64,000 nt of DNA from Streptomyces sp. cg36 (GTDB lineage: Bacteria > Actinomycetota > Actinomycetes > Streptomycetales > Streptomycetaceae). A model generated the notes under the pieces. That model ran no database searches. It was not told the origin of the DNA and saw only the letters and a program-made list of their open reading frames with translations. Of this stretch, positions 27,359 to 36,121 are shown piece after piece; position 1 is the first letter of the stretch; every line of letters starts with the position of its first letter. The stretch covers positions 6,415,501 to 6,479,500 of the forward strand of contig NZ_CP163520.1 in the NCBI RefSeq assembly GCF_041080675.1. Reading direction: 5' to 3'. The position numbers were made by a program, and so were the translations under genes.

Positions 27359-28089
27359 TGGCCGGACCCCGGGTGGTCTCGCTGGTGCCCTCGCTCACCG
27401 AGGCGGTGGCGGCCACCGCCCCCGGACTGGTCGTCGGGGCCACCGACTGGTGCACGCACCCGGCCGCTCTGGACGCGGTGCGCGTCGGCGGCACCAAGAA
27501 CCCGGACACCGCGGCGATCGCCGCGCTGCGCCCCGACCTGGTGATCGCCAACGAGGAGGAGAACCGGCCCGCCGACCTCGACGCGCTGCGCGGGGCGGGC
27601 CTTGAGGTCCTGGTCACCGAAGTGCGCGACCTGGACCAGGCGTTCGCCGAACTGGCCCGGGTCCTGGTGGACGGCTGCGGCCTCGCCCGGCCGCGCTGGC
27701 TGGACGAGGCCGTGGCGGCCTGGGCGGCGGTCGAGCGGCCCGCCGCGCCCGTACGGGCGGTGGTGCCCGTCTGGCGGCGCCCCTGGATGGTGCTGGGCCG
27801 CGACACCTTCGCGGGCGACCTGCTGGCCCGCCTCGGCGTCGAGAACGTGTACGCGGGCCACGCCGAGCGCTACCCGAAGGTGCCCCTGGACGAGCTGCGG
27901 GCCGCCGGAGCGGACCTGGTGGTCCTGCCCGACGAGCCCTACCGCTTCACCGCCGAGGACGGCCCGGAGGCGTTCGCCCCGCTGCCCGCCGCGCTGGTCG
28001 ACGGGCGCCTGCTCACCTGGTACGGCCCGTCGCTGGCCGGGGCGCCCGGCGGGCTCAGCGGGGCGCTGCGAGCAGCCTGCCGCTCCTGA
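27358..28089 (+). CDS. Helical-backbone metal-receptor-like protein without signal peptide
   Basis: 243 aa. The fold is that of BtuF/FhuD-type substrate-binding proteins: RVVSLVPSLTEAVAA at the start, NEEENRPADLDALRGAGLEV, a long backbone helix, and GADLVVLPDEPYRF near the end. In that family such proteins bind cobalamin or iron chelates outside the cell, but this one starts directly at the domain with no signal peptide or lipobox. A cytoplasmic role is likely. It is translationally coupled to the XRE-cupin regulator. Its last 35 bases overlap the convergent transporter gene. Confidence 0.85.
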   Translation: MAGPRVVSLVPSLTEAVAATAPGLVVGATDWCTHPAALDAVRVGGTKNPDTAAIAALRPDLVIANEEENRPADLDALRGAGLEVLVTEVRDLDQAFAELARVLVDGCGLARPRWLDEAVAAWAAVERPAAPVRAVVPVWRRPWMVLGRDTFAGDLLARLGVENVYAGHAERYPKVPLDELRAAGADLVVLPDEPYRFTAEDGPEAFAPLPAALVDGRLLTWYGPSLAGAPGGLSGALRAACRS

Positions 28090-29152
28090 GCCCGCGCACG
28101 GTGTGTACCCCGGCCACCAGCCAGGCCGCCACCAGCAGCCCGTACAGGCCGTAGGCCAGCCAGTCGAAGGCGTGCAGCCCGGTGTGGCGGGCCAGGCCCT
28201 CGGCGCCGGTGACACAGGTGCCGACGGGGAAGGTGAAGGCCCACCAGGTCATGGCGAAGGTCATCCCGGCGCGGGCCGCGCGCACCACCATCGCGGCGGC
28301 CAGGGCCAGCCACATCAGGGCGAAGCCGATGACGGGGACGCCGTAGATGACGGCGAAGGAGCCCAGGCCCTCGGCGTAGTGGGCCTCGACCGCGCCGGGG
28401 GCGACGTCGGCCAGCTTGTTGACGGCGGTGGTGGACTGGCCCAGCGGCCCCAGCACCAGGAACAGGGCGGGGGTCATGGCCAGCGGCAGCGGGCCCTGGT
28501 GGACCAGCCGGGAGAAGACCACGGGCAGGATCACCAGGGTGGCCAGCAGGCTCATGCCGAACATCGCGTACGAGGCGAGCAGCATCGCCTCCCGGCCCTG
28601 GCCGGCGCCGACGTGCGGGACCAGCAGCGCGCCCAGCGTCGCCGAGACCATGGGGGCGACCACGGGCAGCAGCCACACCGGCGACGCGGTGCCGGGGGCG
28701 ACCTGGTGGCGGACCACCATCAGATAGGGGACGGCGACGGCCACGGCGAGCCCGGTGGCGGTGCCGATGCCGTACAGCACCCAGGCCAGCGGCACGGCCG
28801 CGCCCTCGCCGATGACGTCCTTGCCGACGGCCAGGGTGCCGATGCCGACCGCCAGGAACGCCATCGACATACAGCCGTAGAAGGGGGCGACGCCCGGGTC
28901 CAGGAGGTGGGCGCGGGCCTGGTCGCGGTGGTGCAGCCAGTGCCCGGCGCGGGCGACGGTGAGCACGGCGAGCATGGCCAGCGACAGCCCCCACACCACG
29001 GTCAGACCCGGCACCCGGACCGGCAGCCCGGAGCCCGCGTTGGCGACGATCGCGGTCCCCATGACCGCGGCGTACCAGTTGGGGCCGAGATGGCGGAGGG
29101 CGGCGTGGCGCCGGGCGGGATCCTGGATGCGGGGTGGGGCGAGGGTGACCAT
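28055..29152 (-). CDS. TDT-family transporter (TehA/SLAC1-like)
   Basis: 365 aa from ATG 29152 on the minus strand, with GAAGGTGA upstream; the longer frame is a shadow of the LysR gene. About ten TM helices are visible, starting at GPNWYAAVMGTAIVANAG, the TDT entry motif. Relatives move tellurite, C4-dicarboxylates or anions. It is divergent from the LysR regulator, which probably controls it through the palindrome at 29201. Confidence 0.88.
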   Translation of the reverse strand: MVTLAPPRIQDPARRHAALRHLGPNWYAAVMGTAIVANAGSGLPVRVPGLTVVWGLSLAMLAVLTVARAGHWLHHRDQARAHLLDPGVAPFYGCMSMAFLAVGIGTLAVGKDVIGEGAAVPLAWVLYGIGTATGLAVAVAVPYLMVVRHQVAPGTASPVWLLPVVAPMVSATLGALLVPHVGAGQGREAMLLASYAMFGMSLLATLVILPVVFSRLVHQGPLPLAMTPALFLVLGPLGQSTTAVNKLADVAPGAVEAHYAEGLGSFAVIYGVPVIGFALMWLALAAAMVVRAARAGMTFAMTWWAFTFPVGTCVTGAEGLARHTGLHAFDWLAYGLYGLLVAAWLVAGVHTVRGLRSGRLLAAPR

Positions 29153-29200
29153 GTATTCACCTTCGCCCCGGCCCGTGGGGGCCGCCAGACCGGATGTATC

Positions 29201-29212
29201 TATGAGCACATA
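29201..29212. promoter_or_regulatory. LysR-type operator candidate
   Basis: TATGAGCACATA is an inverted repeat (TATG-N4-CATA) in the 70-bp spacer between the divergent transporter and LysR genes. It fits the loose T-N11-A rule of LysR sites when its flanking bases are included. Confidence 0.45.
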
Positions 29213-29222
29213 AGCTTGGTTT

Positions 29223-30185
29223 ATGAGTGTGAGCCGGACAGGCGGGGCGAGCGGCACCGAGGACACGGGACCGCTGTCCCACCGGGTGCCCGATCTGAGC
29301 GCGATGGAGCTGCTGATCGCCGTCGCCCGGCACGGCAGCCTCGGCCGGGCCGCCCGCGACCTCGGCATCACCCAGCCCGCGGCCAGCAGCCGGATCCGCT
29401 CGATGGAGCGCCGGCTGGGGGTCGCCCTGGTCGACCGCTCGCCGCGCGGCTCCCGGCTGACCGCCGAGGGCGCGCTGGTGACGGACTGGGCGCGGCGGGT
29501 GGTGGAGGCGGCCGAGGCGTTCGACGCGGGCGCGCAGGCGCTGCGCGGGCGGCGCGACTCGCGGCTGCGGGTCGCGGCCAGCATGACCATCGCCGAGTAC
29601 CTGCTGCCGGGCTGGCTGATCGCGCTGCGCGGCGAGCGGCCGGGCACGGCCGTGTCGCTGCTCGCCGGGAACTCGGCGTTCGTCGCGGAGCGGCTGCTGG
29701 CCGACGAGGCCGACCTGGGGTTCGTGGAGGGCCTGAGCGTGCCGGCCGGGCTCGACGGGGCCGTCATCGGCCACGACCGGCTGGTGGTGGTCGCCGCCCC
29801 CACCCATCCGTGGGCCCGGCGCCGGGCCCCGCTGGCCGCCGCCGAGCTGGCCGCGACCCCGCTGATCCTGCGCGAGGAGGGCTCGGGCACCCGCCAGGTG
29901 CTGGACGCGGCGCTCGCGGACCGGGGCGGGGTGGCCCGGCCGCTCCTGGAGCTCGCCTCCACCACGGCCGTCAAGGCGGCCGTGGTGAGCGGCGCGGGCC
30001 CCTCGGTGCTCAGCGAACTCGCCCTGGGAGAGGAGCTGGCGGCCCGCCGCCTGGTCCGCGTCCCGCTGGACGGACTGCTGCTCCGGCGCGATCTGCGCGC
30101 GGTGTGGCGCGCCGCCCACCGCCCGGCGGGCCCGGCCCGCGACCTGCTGTCCCTGACGCGGTCGGGGCCGGGCCCGGCTCAGTAG
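29223..30185 (+). CDS. LysR-family transcriptional regulator
   Basis: 320 aa. The winged helix-turn-helix is at about 25-85 (MELLIAVARHGSLGRAARDLGITQPAASSRI), followed by a periplasmic-binding-like effector domain (about 110-315). It is divergent from the TDT transporter and most likely controls it in response to the transported anion. The 3' end overlaps the convergent hydrolase gene by 7 bases. Confidence 0.92.
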   Translation: MSVSRTGGASGTEDTGPLSHRVPDLSAMELLIAVARHGSLGRAARDLGITQPAASSRIRSMERRLGVALVDRSPRGSRLTAEGALVTDWARRVVEAAEAFDAGAQALRGRRDSRLRVAASMTIAEYLLPGWLIALRGERPGTAVSLLAGNSAFVAERLLADEADLGFVEGLSVPAGLDGAVIGHDRLVVVAAPTHPWARRRAPLAAAELAATPLILREEGSGTRQVLDAALADRGGVARPLLELASTTAVKAAVVSGAGPSVLSELALGEELAARRLVRVPLDGLLLRRDLRAVWRAAHRPAGPARDLLSLTRSGPGPAQ

Positions 30186-30883
30186 ACCGGCGCCGCCGTC
30201 CGGGCCCCCGCCGCCGCCACGAGGGCCCGCATCACCTTGGTGTCCTCGCCCATCTCCGGATGCCACTGGACGCCCAGGGTCCAGGCGGCGCCCGGCAGTT
30301 CGAGCGCCTCGACGGTGCCGTCCCGGGCCAGCGCCGAGACCACCAGCCCGTCCGCGACGCGGTCCACGGCCTGGTGGTGGTAGGTCGGCACGGACGCGTC
30401 CGACGGCTCGATCCCCGCGTAGAGGGTGCCGGGCACGGGCCGTACGGTGTGGCGGCCGACCACGCCGTGGCCGCCGGTGTGCCCGTCCAGGTGCTGCACC
30501 AGCGTGCCGCCGAGCACCACGTTCAGGAGCTGCATGCCCCGGCAGATGCCCAGCAGCGGCGTCCCGGCCGCCAGCGCGGCCTCGATCAGGGCGGTCTCCC
30601 AGGCGTCCCGCTCCGGCGCCGGCGGCCCGGTCCGGGCGTCGCGGACGGCCCCGTACCGCAGCGGCTCGACGTCCGGGCCGCCCGCGATCACCACCGCGTC
30701 GAGCCGGGCCACCACCTCGGCGGCCCGTGCCGGGTCGTCCGGCGGCAGCATCGCCGTGAGGCCGCCCGCCGCCCGGACCAGGCGCGGGTAGTGGGCGGGC
30801 AGCAGCGCGGCCGGCCAGTCCCACACCCCCCAGCGCGCCGACTCCTCCAGATACGTGCTGACACCGATCAGTGGCCGTACCAC
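30179..30883 (-). CDS. Class I glutamine amidotransferase-like gamma-glutamyl hydrolase (PuuD type)
   Basis: 234 aa from GTG 30883 with GAGGGAGG upstream on the minus strand; ATG 30919 is in frame but weaker. The catalytic triad is Cys114 in GICRGMQLLN, His208 and Glu210 in VQWHPE. PuuD-type enzymes cleave gamma-glutamyl bonds of glutamylated amines. In this cluster the likely role is to release glutamate from the oxidised gamma-glutamylethanolamide product. It lies 32 bp downstream of the permease gene, same strand. Confidence 0.9.
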   Translation of the reverse strand: MVRPLIGVSTYLEESARWGVWDWPAALLPAHYPRLVRAAGGLTAMLPPDDPARAAEVVARLDAVVIAGGPDVEPLRYGAVRDARTGPPAPERDAWETALIEAALAAGTPLLGICRGMQLLNVVLGGTLVQHLDGHTGGHGVVGRHTVRPVPGTLYAGIEPSDASVPTYHHQAVDRVADGLVVSALARDGTVEALELPGAAWTLGVQWHPEMGEDTKVMRALVAAAGARTAAPVY

Positions 30884-30915
30884 CGCGTCCTCCCTCTCGT
30901 CCCGCCGATCGACCC

Positions 30916-32370
30916 TCATCCGCGCTCCAGCTCGGCCTCCGCCGCCGCGAGCGCCGCGAACTCCTCCTCGGGGGCCCGTGCGACGAGGCGCTTGCGGCTG
31001 TAGAAGCCGAAGTACGCCACGGCGACCGCGTACACCCCGAGCGCGATCAGCGCCGCCACCACGTCCACCAGGAACGTGGCCACCAGCGCCGCGCACGCGA
31101 GGACCAGCGCGACCGAGGAGGTCAGCGCTCCTCCCGGCGTACGGTACGGCCGGTCGAGCTCCGGCTCGCGGCGGCGCAGCACGATGTGGGAAAGCGACAT
31201 CAGCGCGTAACTGACGGTGGCGCCGAAGACCGCCGCGTTCAGCATCCGGGCCCCGTCGCCGGTCGCCGCCGCCAGCGAGAACGCGATCGCGCCGGGCACC
31301 AGCAGGCCCAGGTAAGGCGCCTTGCGGCGGCTGGTCAGGGAGAGGAAGCGGGGCAGGTAGCCGGCCCGGGACAGCGCGAAGAGCTGGCGCGAGCCCGCGT
31401 AGATCAGCGAGAAGAACGACGCCACCAGGCCCGCCAGGCCCGCGTAGTTGACGATCCGGCTGAGCGCCGTGGCCTTCCCGTCCGGCTGGAGCGCCGCCAC
31501 CAGCGGGTTGCCCGCGTCCTGGAGCGCCGCCGAGCCGCGCGCGCCCGCCGAGGCGAAGAAGGTGAGCAGGGCCAGCACCACCAGGACGCCCATGGACCAG
31601 CGGATCGCCTTCGGGAGCGTACGGGCCGGGTCGCGGGTCTCCTCGGCGGCCAGCGGCACGCCCTCCACCCCGAGGAAGAACCACATGCCGAACGGGAACG
31701 CGGCCCAGATGCCCATCAGCCCCATCGGCAGCCAGGAACTGGAGCCGAACGCGTCGTGGTGCACCGGGATGTCGTCGAGCCGGGAGGCGTCGAAGTCGAG
31801 GAACGCGCCCACCGCGAAGACCAGCAGGGCCGCCACCGCGACCCCCGTCACCACGAAGCTGAACCGCAGCGCCTCGCCCACGCCCCACAGGTGGATGCCG
31901 ATGAAGACGACGAAGCAGGCGAGGTAGACCGGCCAGCCGGAGGTGAGGCCGAACAGGCCGAGCGATTCGACGTAGTCGCCGATGAAGAGGGAGATGGCGG
32001 CGGGCGCCAGGACGTACTCGATGAGGATCGCCGTGCCGGTCAGGAAGCCGCCCCAGGGGCCCAGCGCGCGCCGCGCGAAGCCGTAGCCGCCGCCCGCCGT
32101 GGGCAGGACGGAGGAGAGTTCGGCGAGGGAGAAGACCATGCAGACGTACATCAGGCCCATCAGGGCCATGGCGATCGCGAGGCCGCCGAAGCCGCCCTCG
32201 GCGAGGCCGAAGTTCCAGCCGGAGTAGTCGCCGGAGACGACGTAGGCGACGCCGAGGCCGGTCAGCAGCAGCCACCCGGCGCTGCCCCGGCGGAGCGTGC
32301 GGCGCTCCAGATAGTCGTCGGCGGGGTCGGCCGGGCCGGGCCGTGCGGATGCGGGGGACTCCAGGGTCAT
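30916..32370 (-). CDS. APC-family permease, ethanolamine permease (Eat) type
   Basis: 484 aa with about twelve TM helices. The segment VVSGDYSGWNFGLAEGGFGG and the following LPTAGGGYGFARRALGP match the signature of ethanolamine permeases of the amino acid/polyamine/organocation family. It probably imports ethanolamine for the divergent ligase/dehydrogenase genes. It shares the minus strand with the hydrolase gene and follows the FadR gene after a 196-bp spacer that should hold its promoter. Confidence 0.85.
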   Translation of the reverse strand: MTLESPASARPGPADPADDYLERRTLRRGSAGWLLLTGLGVAYVVSGDYSGWNFGLAEGGFGGLAIAMALMGLMYVCMVFSLAELSSVLPTAGGGYGFARRALGPWGGFLTGTAILIEYVLAPAAISLFIGDYVESLGLFGLTSGWPVYLACFVVFIGIHLWGVGEALRFSFVVTGVAVAALLVFAVGAFLDFDASRLDDIPVHHDAFGSSSWLPMGLMGIWAAFPFGMWFFLGVEGVPLAAEETRDPARTLPKAIRWSMGVLVVLALLTFFASAGARGSAALQDAGNPLVAALQPDGKATALSRIVNYAGLAGLVASFFSLIYAGSRQLFALSRAGYLPRFLSLTSRRKAPYLGLLVPGAIAFSLAAATGDGARMLNAAVFGATVSYALMSLSHIVLRRREPELDRPYRTPGGALTSSVALVLACAALVATFLVDVVAALIALGVYAVAVAYFGFYSRKRLVARAPEEEFAALAAAEAELERG

Positions 32371-32552
32371 GACGCGGCTCCCGACGGGGACGGGGTCAAT
32401 GGACTGGGGGCATACCTTTGCGGGGAAGTGGACCGGAAATCAAGCCCCTTGCGTTACGCCGGGGTAAACGAGGGGTGCCGCCGGACGCGCTCCAGGGCGC
32501 GCGGGGCCGTTGCGCCGCACGGCTCCGCCTCGCGCGGCCCGCCCAGGTCCGC

Positions 32553-32571
32553 CGTAGGCGAACCGCCTACG
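32553..32571. terminator. Small hairpin at the fadR-type stop codon
   Basis: CGTAGGCG and CGCCTACG (32553-32560 and 32564-32571) form an 8-bp stem that includes the stop codon of the FadR-type gene. The 32371-32552 spacer holds no gene that I can see and must carry the permease promoter. Confidence 0.5.
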
Positions 32572-33292
32572 TCAAGAACCCCCGCAGCAGCGCCGCCGTC
32601 CCCGCGCAGTGCTCCCGCATCATCTCCCGCGCCCCGTCCGCGTCCCCGTCCAGCACCGCCTCCACCAGCGCGGTGTGCTGGCGCTGTGAGTGCTCCAGGT
32701 TCCGCACCAGCAGCGGGATGCAGTCCAGGAGGTCGTTCACGGTCGCCCGGACCGCCGCGTACTGCGCGGTCAGCGTCGGCGAGCCGCAGAGCTCGGCGAG
32801 GGTCAGGTGCAGCAGCGTGTCCAGGCGCCGGTAGTCGGCGAGCGGCGCGTCATGCGTACGGGTGAGCGCGGTGCGCAGCCGGCCGGCCTGCTCGTCGGTG
32901 AGGCCGTGCGCGGCGCACAGCCCGGCCGCGCCCACTTCGAGCACCTCGCGAAAGCGCAGCACGTCCTCCACGTCGACCCCGGCCACCCGGCGCCGCAGCT
33001 CGTCCTCGCCGGGCGTCTCGGCCCGGGGCAGCACGAACGTTCCGCCGTACCGGCCGCGCCGGGCCTCGACCAGGCCCTGGTCGGCGAGGACCTTCAGGAC
33101 CTCGCGCAGCGTCACCCGGCTGATGCCGAGCCGCTCCGCCAACTCCCGCTCCGACGGCAGCCGTTCACCGCCGGGCACCAGCCCCAGGCGCACGACCTGG
33201 AGGATCTGCTCCAGCGCCTCCTCGAAGCCGTTGCCGGCCCGCACGGTGCGCAGCACCGGAGCGAGCCGGTCGTCCGCGTCCGGTCGCGGCAT
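32567..33292 (-). CDS. FadR-subfamily GntR regulator
   Basis: 241 aa from ATG 33292 (MPRPDADD), with GAAGGGGGT upstream on the minus strand. The winged helix (about 40-105) reads LPSERELAERLGISRVTLREVLKVLADQGLV, and the FCD effector domain (about 120-235) keeps its helical core. It lies head-to-head with the glnA4-type gene and is the obvious candidate regulator for both arms of the ethanolamine cluster. Confidence 0.92.
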   Translation of the reverse strand: MPRPDADDRLAPVLRTVRAGNGFEEALEQILQVVRLGLVPGGERLPSERELAERLGISRVTLREVLKVLADQGLVEARRGRYGGTFVLPRAETPGEDELRRRVAGVDVEDVLRFREVLEVGAAGLCAAHGLTDEQAGRLRTALTRTHDAPLADYRRLDTLLHLTLAELCGSPTLTAQYAAVRATVNDLLDCIPLLVRNLEHSQRQHTALVEAVLDGDADGAREMMREHCAGTAALLRGFLT

Positions 33293-33370
33293 CTGGCCGC
33301 ACCCCCTTCCCAAGCAATGGTTCTCGGCAATACCTTATGGGCTCTCGGCTGACCGAAGGAGGCTTTTCCC

Positions 33371-34735
33371 GTGGCAGACCGCACACCCCCGCTCGACATC
33401 GAGGCGCTCCGCGCCCTCGTCGAGAGCGGCGAGATCGACACTGTGGTCCTGGCCTTCCCCGACATGCAAGGGCGGCTCCAGGGCAAGCGGTTCGCCGCAC
33501 GATTCTTCCTCGACGAGGTACTGGCCCACGGCACCGAGGGCTGCAACTACCTCCTCGCCGTCGACACCGAGATGAACACCGTCGACGGCTACCGGATGTC
33601 CTCCTGGGAACGGGGCTACGGCGACTTCGCCATGAGCCCGGACCTCGCGACCCTGCGCCGGGTCCCCTGGAACGAGGGCACCGCGATGCTCATCGCCGAC
33701 CTCGGCTGGGACGACGGCTCACCCGTGGTGGCCGCGCCCCGCCAGATCCTGCGCCGCCAGCTGGAGCGCCTCACCGAGCTGGGCCTGACCGCCCAGGTCG
33801 GCACGGAGCTCGAATTCATCGTCTTCAAGGACACCTACGAGCAGGCGTGGGACTCCGGCTACCAGGGGCTGACCCCGGCCAACCAGTACAACATCGACTA
33901 CTCGGTGCTCGGCACCGGCCGGATCGAGCCGCTGCTGCGCCGCATCCGCAACGAGATGGCGGCGGCGGGCCTGACCGTCGAGTCCGCCAAGGGCGAGTGC
34001 AACCCGGGCCAGCACGAGATCGTCTTCCGCTACGACGAGGCGCTGGTCACCTGCGACCAGCACGCGGTCTACAAGACCGGCGCCAAGGAGATCGCCGCGC
34101 AGGAGGGCGTCTCCCTCACCTTCATGGCGAAGTACAACGAGCGCGAGGGCAACTCCTGCCACATCCACCTCTCGCTCACCGACGAGGACGGCCGCAACGC
34201 CATGGCGGGCGACGGGCCCGGCGGAATGTCACCGCTGATGCGGTACTTCCTGGCCGGCCAGCTGGCCGCGCTGCGCGACTTCTCCCTGCTGTACGCGCCG
34301 AACATCAACTCCTACAAGCGCTTCCAGCCGGGCTCGTTCGCCCCCACCGCCGTCGCCTGGGGCCACGACAACCGCACCTGCGCCCTGCGCGTCGTCGGCC
34401 ACGGCCGCTCGCTGCGCTTCGAGAACCGGCTGCCCGGCGGCGACGTCAACCCGCACCTCGCGGTCGCGGGCCTGGTCGCCGCGGGCCTCTACGGCGTCGA
34501 GCAGCGCCTGGAGCTGCCGGACGCGTGTACCGGCAACGCCTACTCGGGCGACTACGAACACGTCCCGACCACCCTGCGCGAGGCCGCCGAGCTGTGGGAG
34601 AACAGCCCCATCGCCAAGGCCGCCTTCGGCGACGAGGTGGTCGCGCACTACCGCAACATGGCGCGCGTCGAGCTGGACGCCTTCGACGCCGCGGTCACCG
34701 ACTGGGAGCTCCGCCGCTCCTTCGAACGCCTGTGA
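33371..34735 (+). CDS. glnA4: GlnA4-type gamma-glutamylethanolamide synthetase
   Basis: 454 aa from GTG 33371 with AAGGAGG at 33356-33362. It has the glutamine synthetase fold: beta-grasp N-domain (VVLAFPDMQGRLQGKR), catalytic signature GTELEFIVF, GECNPGQHEIVFRYDE and KYNEREGNSCHIHLSL. GlnA4 of S. coelicolor was reported to ligate glutamate to ethanolamine rather than ammonia. The gene context (permease, ALDH, SDR, gamma-glutamyl hydrolase) fits that here. Substrate is inferred from family and neighbours. It starts the glnA4-ALDH-SDR operon. Confidence 0.88.
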   Translation: MADRTPPLDIEALRALVESGEIDTVVLAFPDMQGRLQGKRFAARFFLDEVLAHGTEGCNYLLAVDTEMNTVDGYRMSSWERGYGDFAMSPDLATLRRVPWNEGTAMLIADLGWDDGSPVVAAPRQILRRQLERLTELGLTAQVGTELEFIVFKDTYEQAWDSGYQGLTPANQYNIDYSVLGTGRIEPLLRRIRNEMAAAGLTVESAKGECNPGQHEIVFRYDEALVTCDQHAVYKTGAKEIAAQEGVSLTFMAKYNEREGNSCHIHLSLTDEDGRNAMAGDGPGGMSPLMRYFLAGQLAALRDFSLLYAPNINSYKRFQPGSFAPTAVAWGHDNRTCALRVVGHGRSLRFENRLPGGDVNPHLAVAGLVAAGLYGVEQRLELPDACTGNAYSGDYEHVPTTLREAAELWENSPIAKAAFGDEVVAHYRNMARVELDAFDAAVTDWELRRSFERL

Positions 34736-34743
34736 GGTCCCCG

Positions 34744-36117
34744 TTGTCCGACGAACCGTACGAGCACCAGGTGCTCAACCCGGCGACGGAGGAGGTCATC
34801 GCGACCGTCCCCGCCGCCACCGCCGCCGACGTGGACGCCGCGGTCGCGCGGGCCGCCCGGGCGCAGGCCGGATGGGCCGCGCTCGCCCCCGCCGACCGCG
34901 CCCGGCTGCTGCGCCGCTTCGCCGCCGTGGTGGACGGGCACATCGAGGAGCTGGCCCGCCTGGAGGTGCGCGAGGCCGGGCACACCCTGGGCAACGCCCG
35001 CTGGGAGGCGGCCAACGTCCGCGACCTGCTCGACTACTCGGCCGGGGGAGTGGAGCGCCTGACCGGGCGTCAGATCCCGGTGGCGGGCGGCCTGGACATC
35101 ACCCTCCAGGAGCCGCTCGGCGTCGTCGGCGTCATCGCGCCCTGGAACTTCCCGATGCCGATCGCCGCCTGGGGCACCGCCCCCGCGCTCGCCGCCGGGA
35201 ACGCGGTGCTCCTCAAGCCCGCCGAGACCACCCCGCTCACCGCCCTGCGGCTGGCCGAACTCGCCCTGGCGGCGGGCCTTCCCGAGCACCTCTTCCAGGT
35301 GCTGCCGGGCGCGGGCGCCGTCGCGGGCGACGCGCTGGTCGAGCACCCCGGCGTCGCCAAGATCGTGTTCACCGGCTCCACCCGGGTCGGCAAGCGGATC
35401 ATGGCCAAGTGCGCGGACCGGGTGAAGCGGATCACCCTGGAGCTCGGCGGCAAGAGCGCCAACATCGTCTTCGCGGACGCCGACGTCGAGGCCGCCGCGG
35501 CGGCGGCCCCCATGTCCTTCCTGGACAACTCCGGCCAGGACTGCTGCGCCCGCACCCGCATCCTGGTCCAGCGCTCCGTGTACGACCGGTTCCTGGAGCT
35601 CCTCGCCCCCGGCGTGGAGTCCGTCGTGGTCGGCGACCCGGCCGACGAGAAGACGCAGATGGGGCCGCTGATCTCGCGCGCCCAGCTGGACCGCGTACGC
35701 GGCTGTGTCCCCGACGGCCTGCCCGGCATCCGGGGCCGCGCCCCCGAGGGGCCCGGCTTCTGGTTCCCCCCGACCGTGCTCACCGGCGCGGCCCCCGACG
35801 CCCCCGTGGCCGTCGAGGAGGTGTTCGGGCCGGTGGCCGTGGTGCTGCCGTTCGAGGACGAGGCGGAGGCCGTCCGGCTCGCCAACGCCACCGAGTACGG
35901 GCTCTCGGGCTCGATCTGGACCCGGGACGTCGGCCGCGCCCTGCGGGTGTCGGGCGCGGTGCGGGCCGGGAACCTCTCCGTCAACTCGCACTCCAGCGTG
36001 CGCTACTGGACCCCCTTCGGCGGCTACCAGCAGTCCGGACTCGGCCGCGAGCTCGGCCCGGACGCCCTCGCCGCCTTCACCGAAACCAAGAACGTCTTCA
36101 TCAGCACGGAGGCATGA
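34744..36117 (+). CDS. Aldehyde dehydrogenase of the ethanolamine cluster
   Basis: 457 aa from TTG 34744, eight bases after the glnA4 stop, with GAGG at 34734-34737. Catalytic residues are Cys267 (in NSGQDCCA), Glu234 (in ELGGKSA) and Asn135 (in PWNFP); the NAD site includes FTGSTRVGKRI. It probably oxidises a gamma-glutamylated aldehyde to the acid. It belongs to the class that handles betaine aldehyde and gamma-glutamyl-gamma-aminobutyraldehyde. Confidence 0.88.
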   Translation: MSDEPYEHQVLNPATEEVIATVPAATAADVDAAVARAARAQAGWAALAPADRARLLRRFAAVVDGHIEELARLEVREAGHTLGNARWEAANVRDLLDYSAGGVERLTGRQIPVAGGLDITLQEPLGVVGVIAPWNFPMPIAAWGTAPALAAGNAVLLKPAETTPLTALRLAELALAAGLPEHLFQVLPGAGAVAGDALVEHPGVAKIVFTGSTRVGKRIMAKCADRVKRITLELGGKSANIVFADADVEAAAAAAPMSFLDNSGQDCCARTRILVQRSVYDRFLELLAPGVESVVVGDPADEKTQMGPLISRAQLDRVRGCVPDGLPGIRGRAPEGPGFWFPPTVLTGAAPDAPVAVEEVFGPVAVVLPFEDEAEAVRLANATEYGLSGSIWTRDVGRALRVSGAVRAGNLSVNSHSSVRYWTPFGGYQQSGLGRELGPDALAAFTETKNVFISTEA

Positions 36118-36121
36118 GCAC

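Noticed and set aside
28055..29974. 639-residue version of the TDT transporter
   Set aside because: The first 270 residues are antisense to the LysR gene; a good ribosome site precedes ATG 29152.
27602..31003. 1133-residue plus-strand frame crossing four genes
   Set aside because: It crosses genes on both strands (the metal-receptor-like, TDT, LysR and hydrolase genes) and is Arg/Pro/Gly-rich noise from GC bias.
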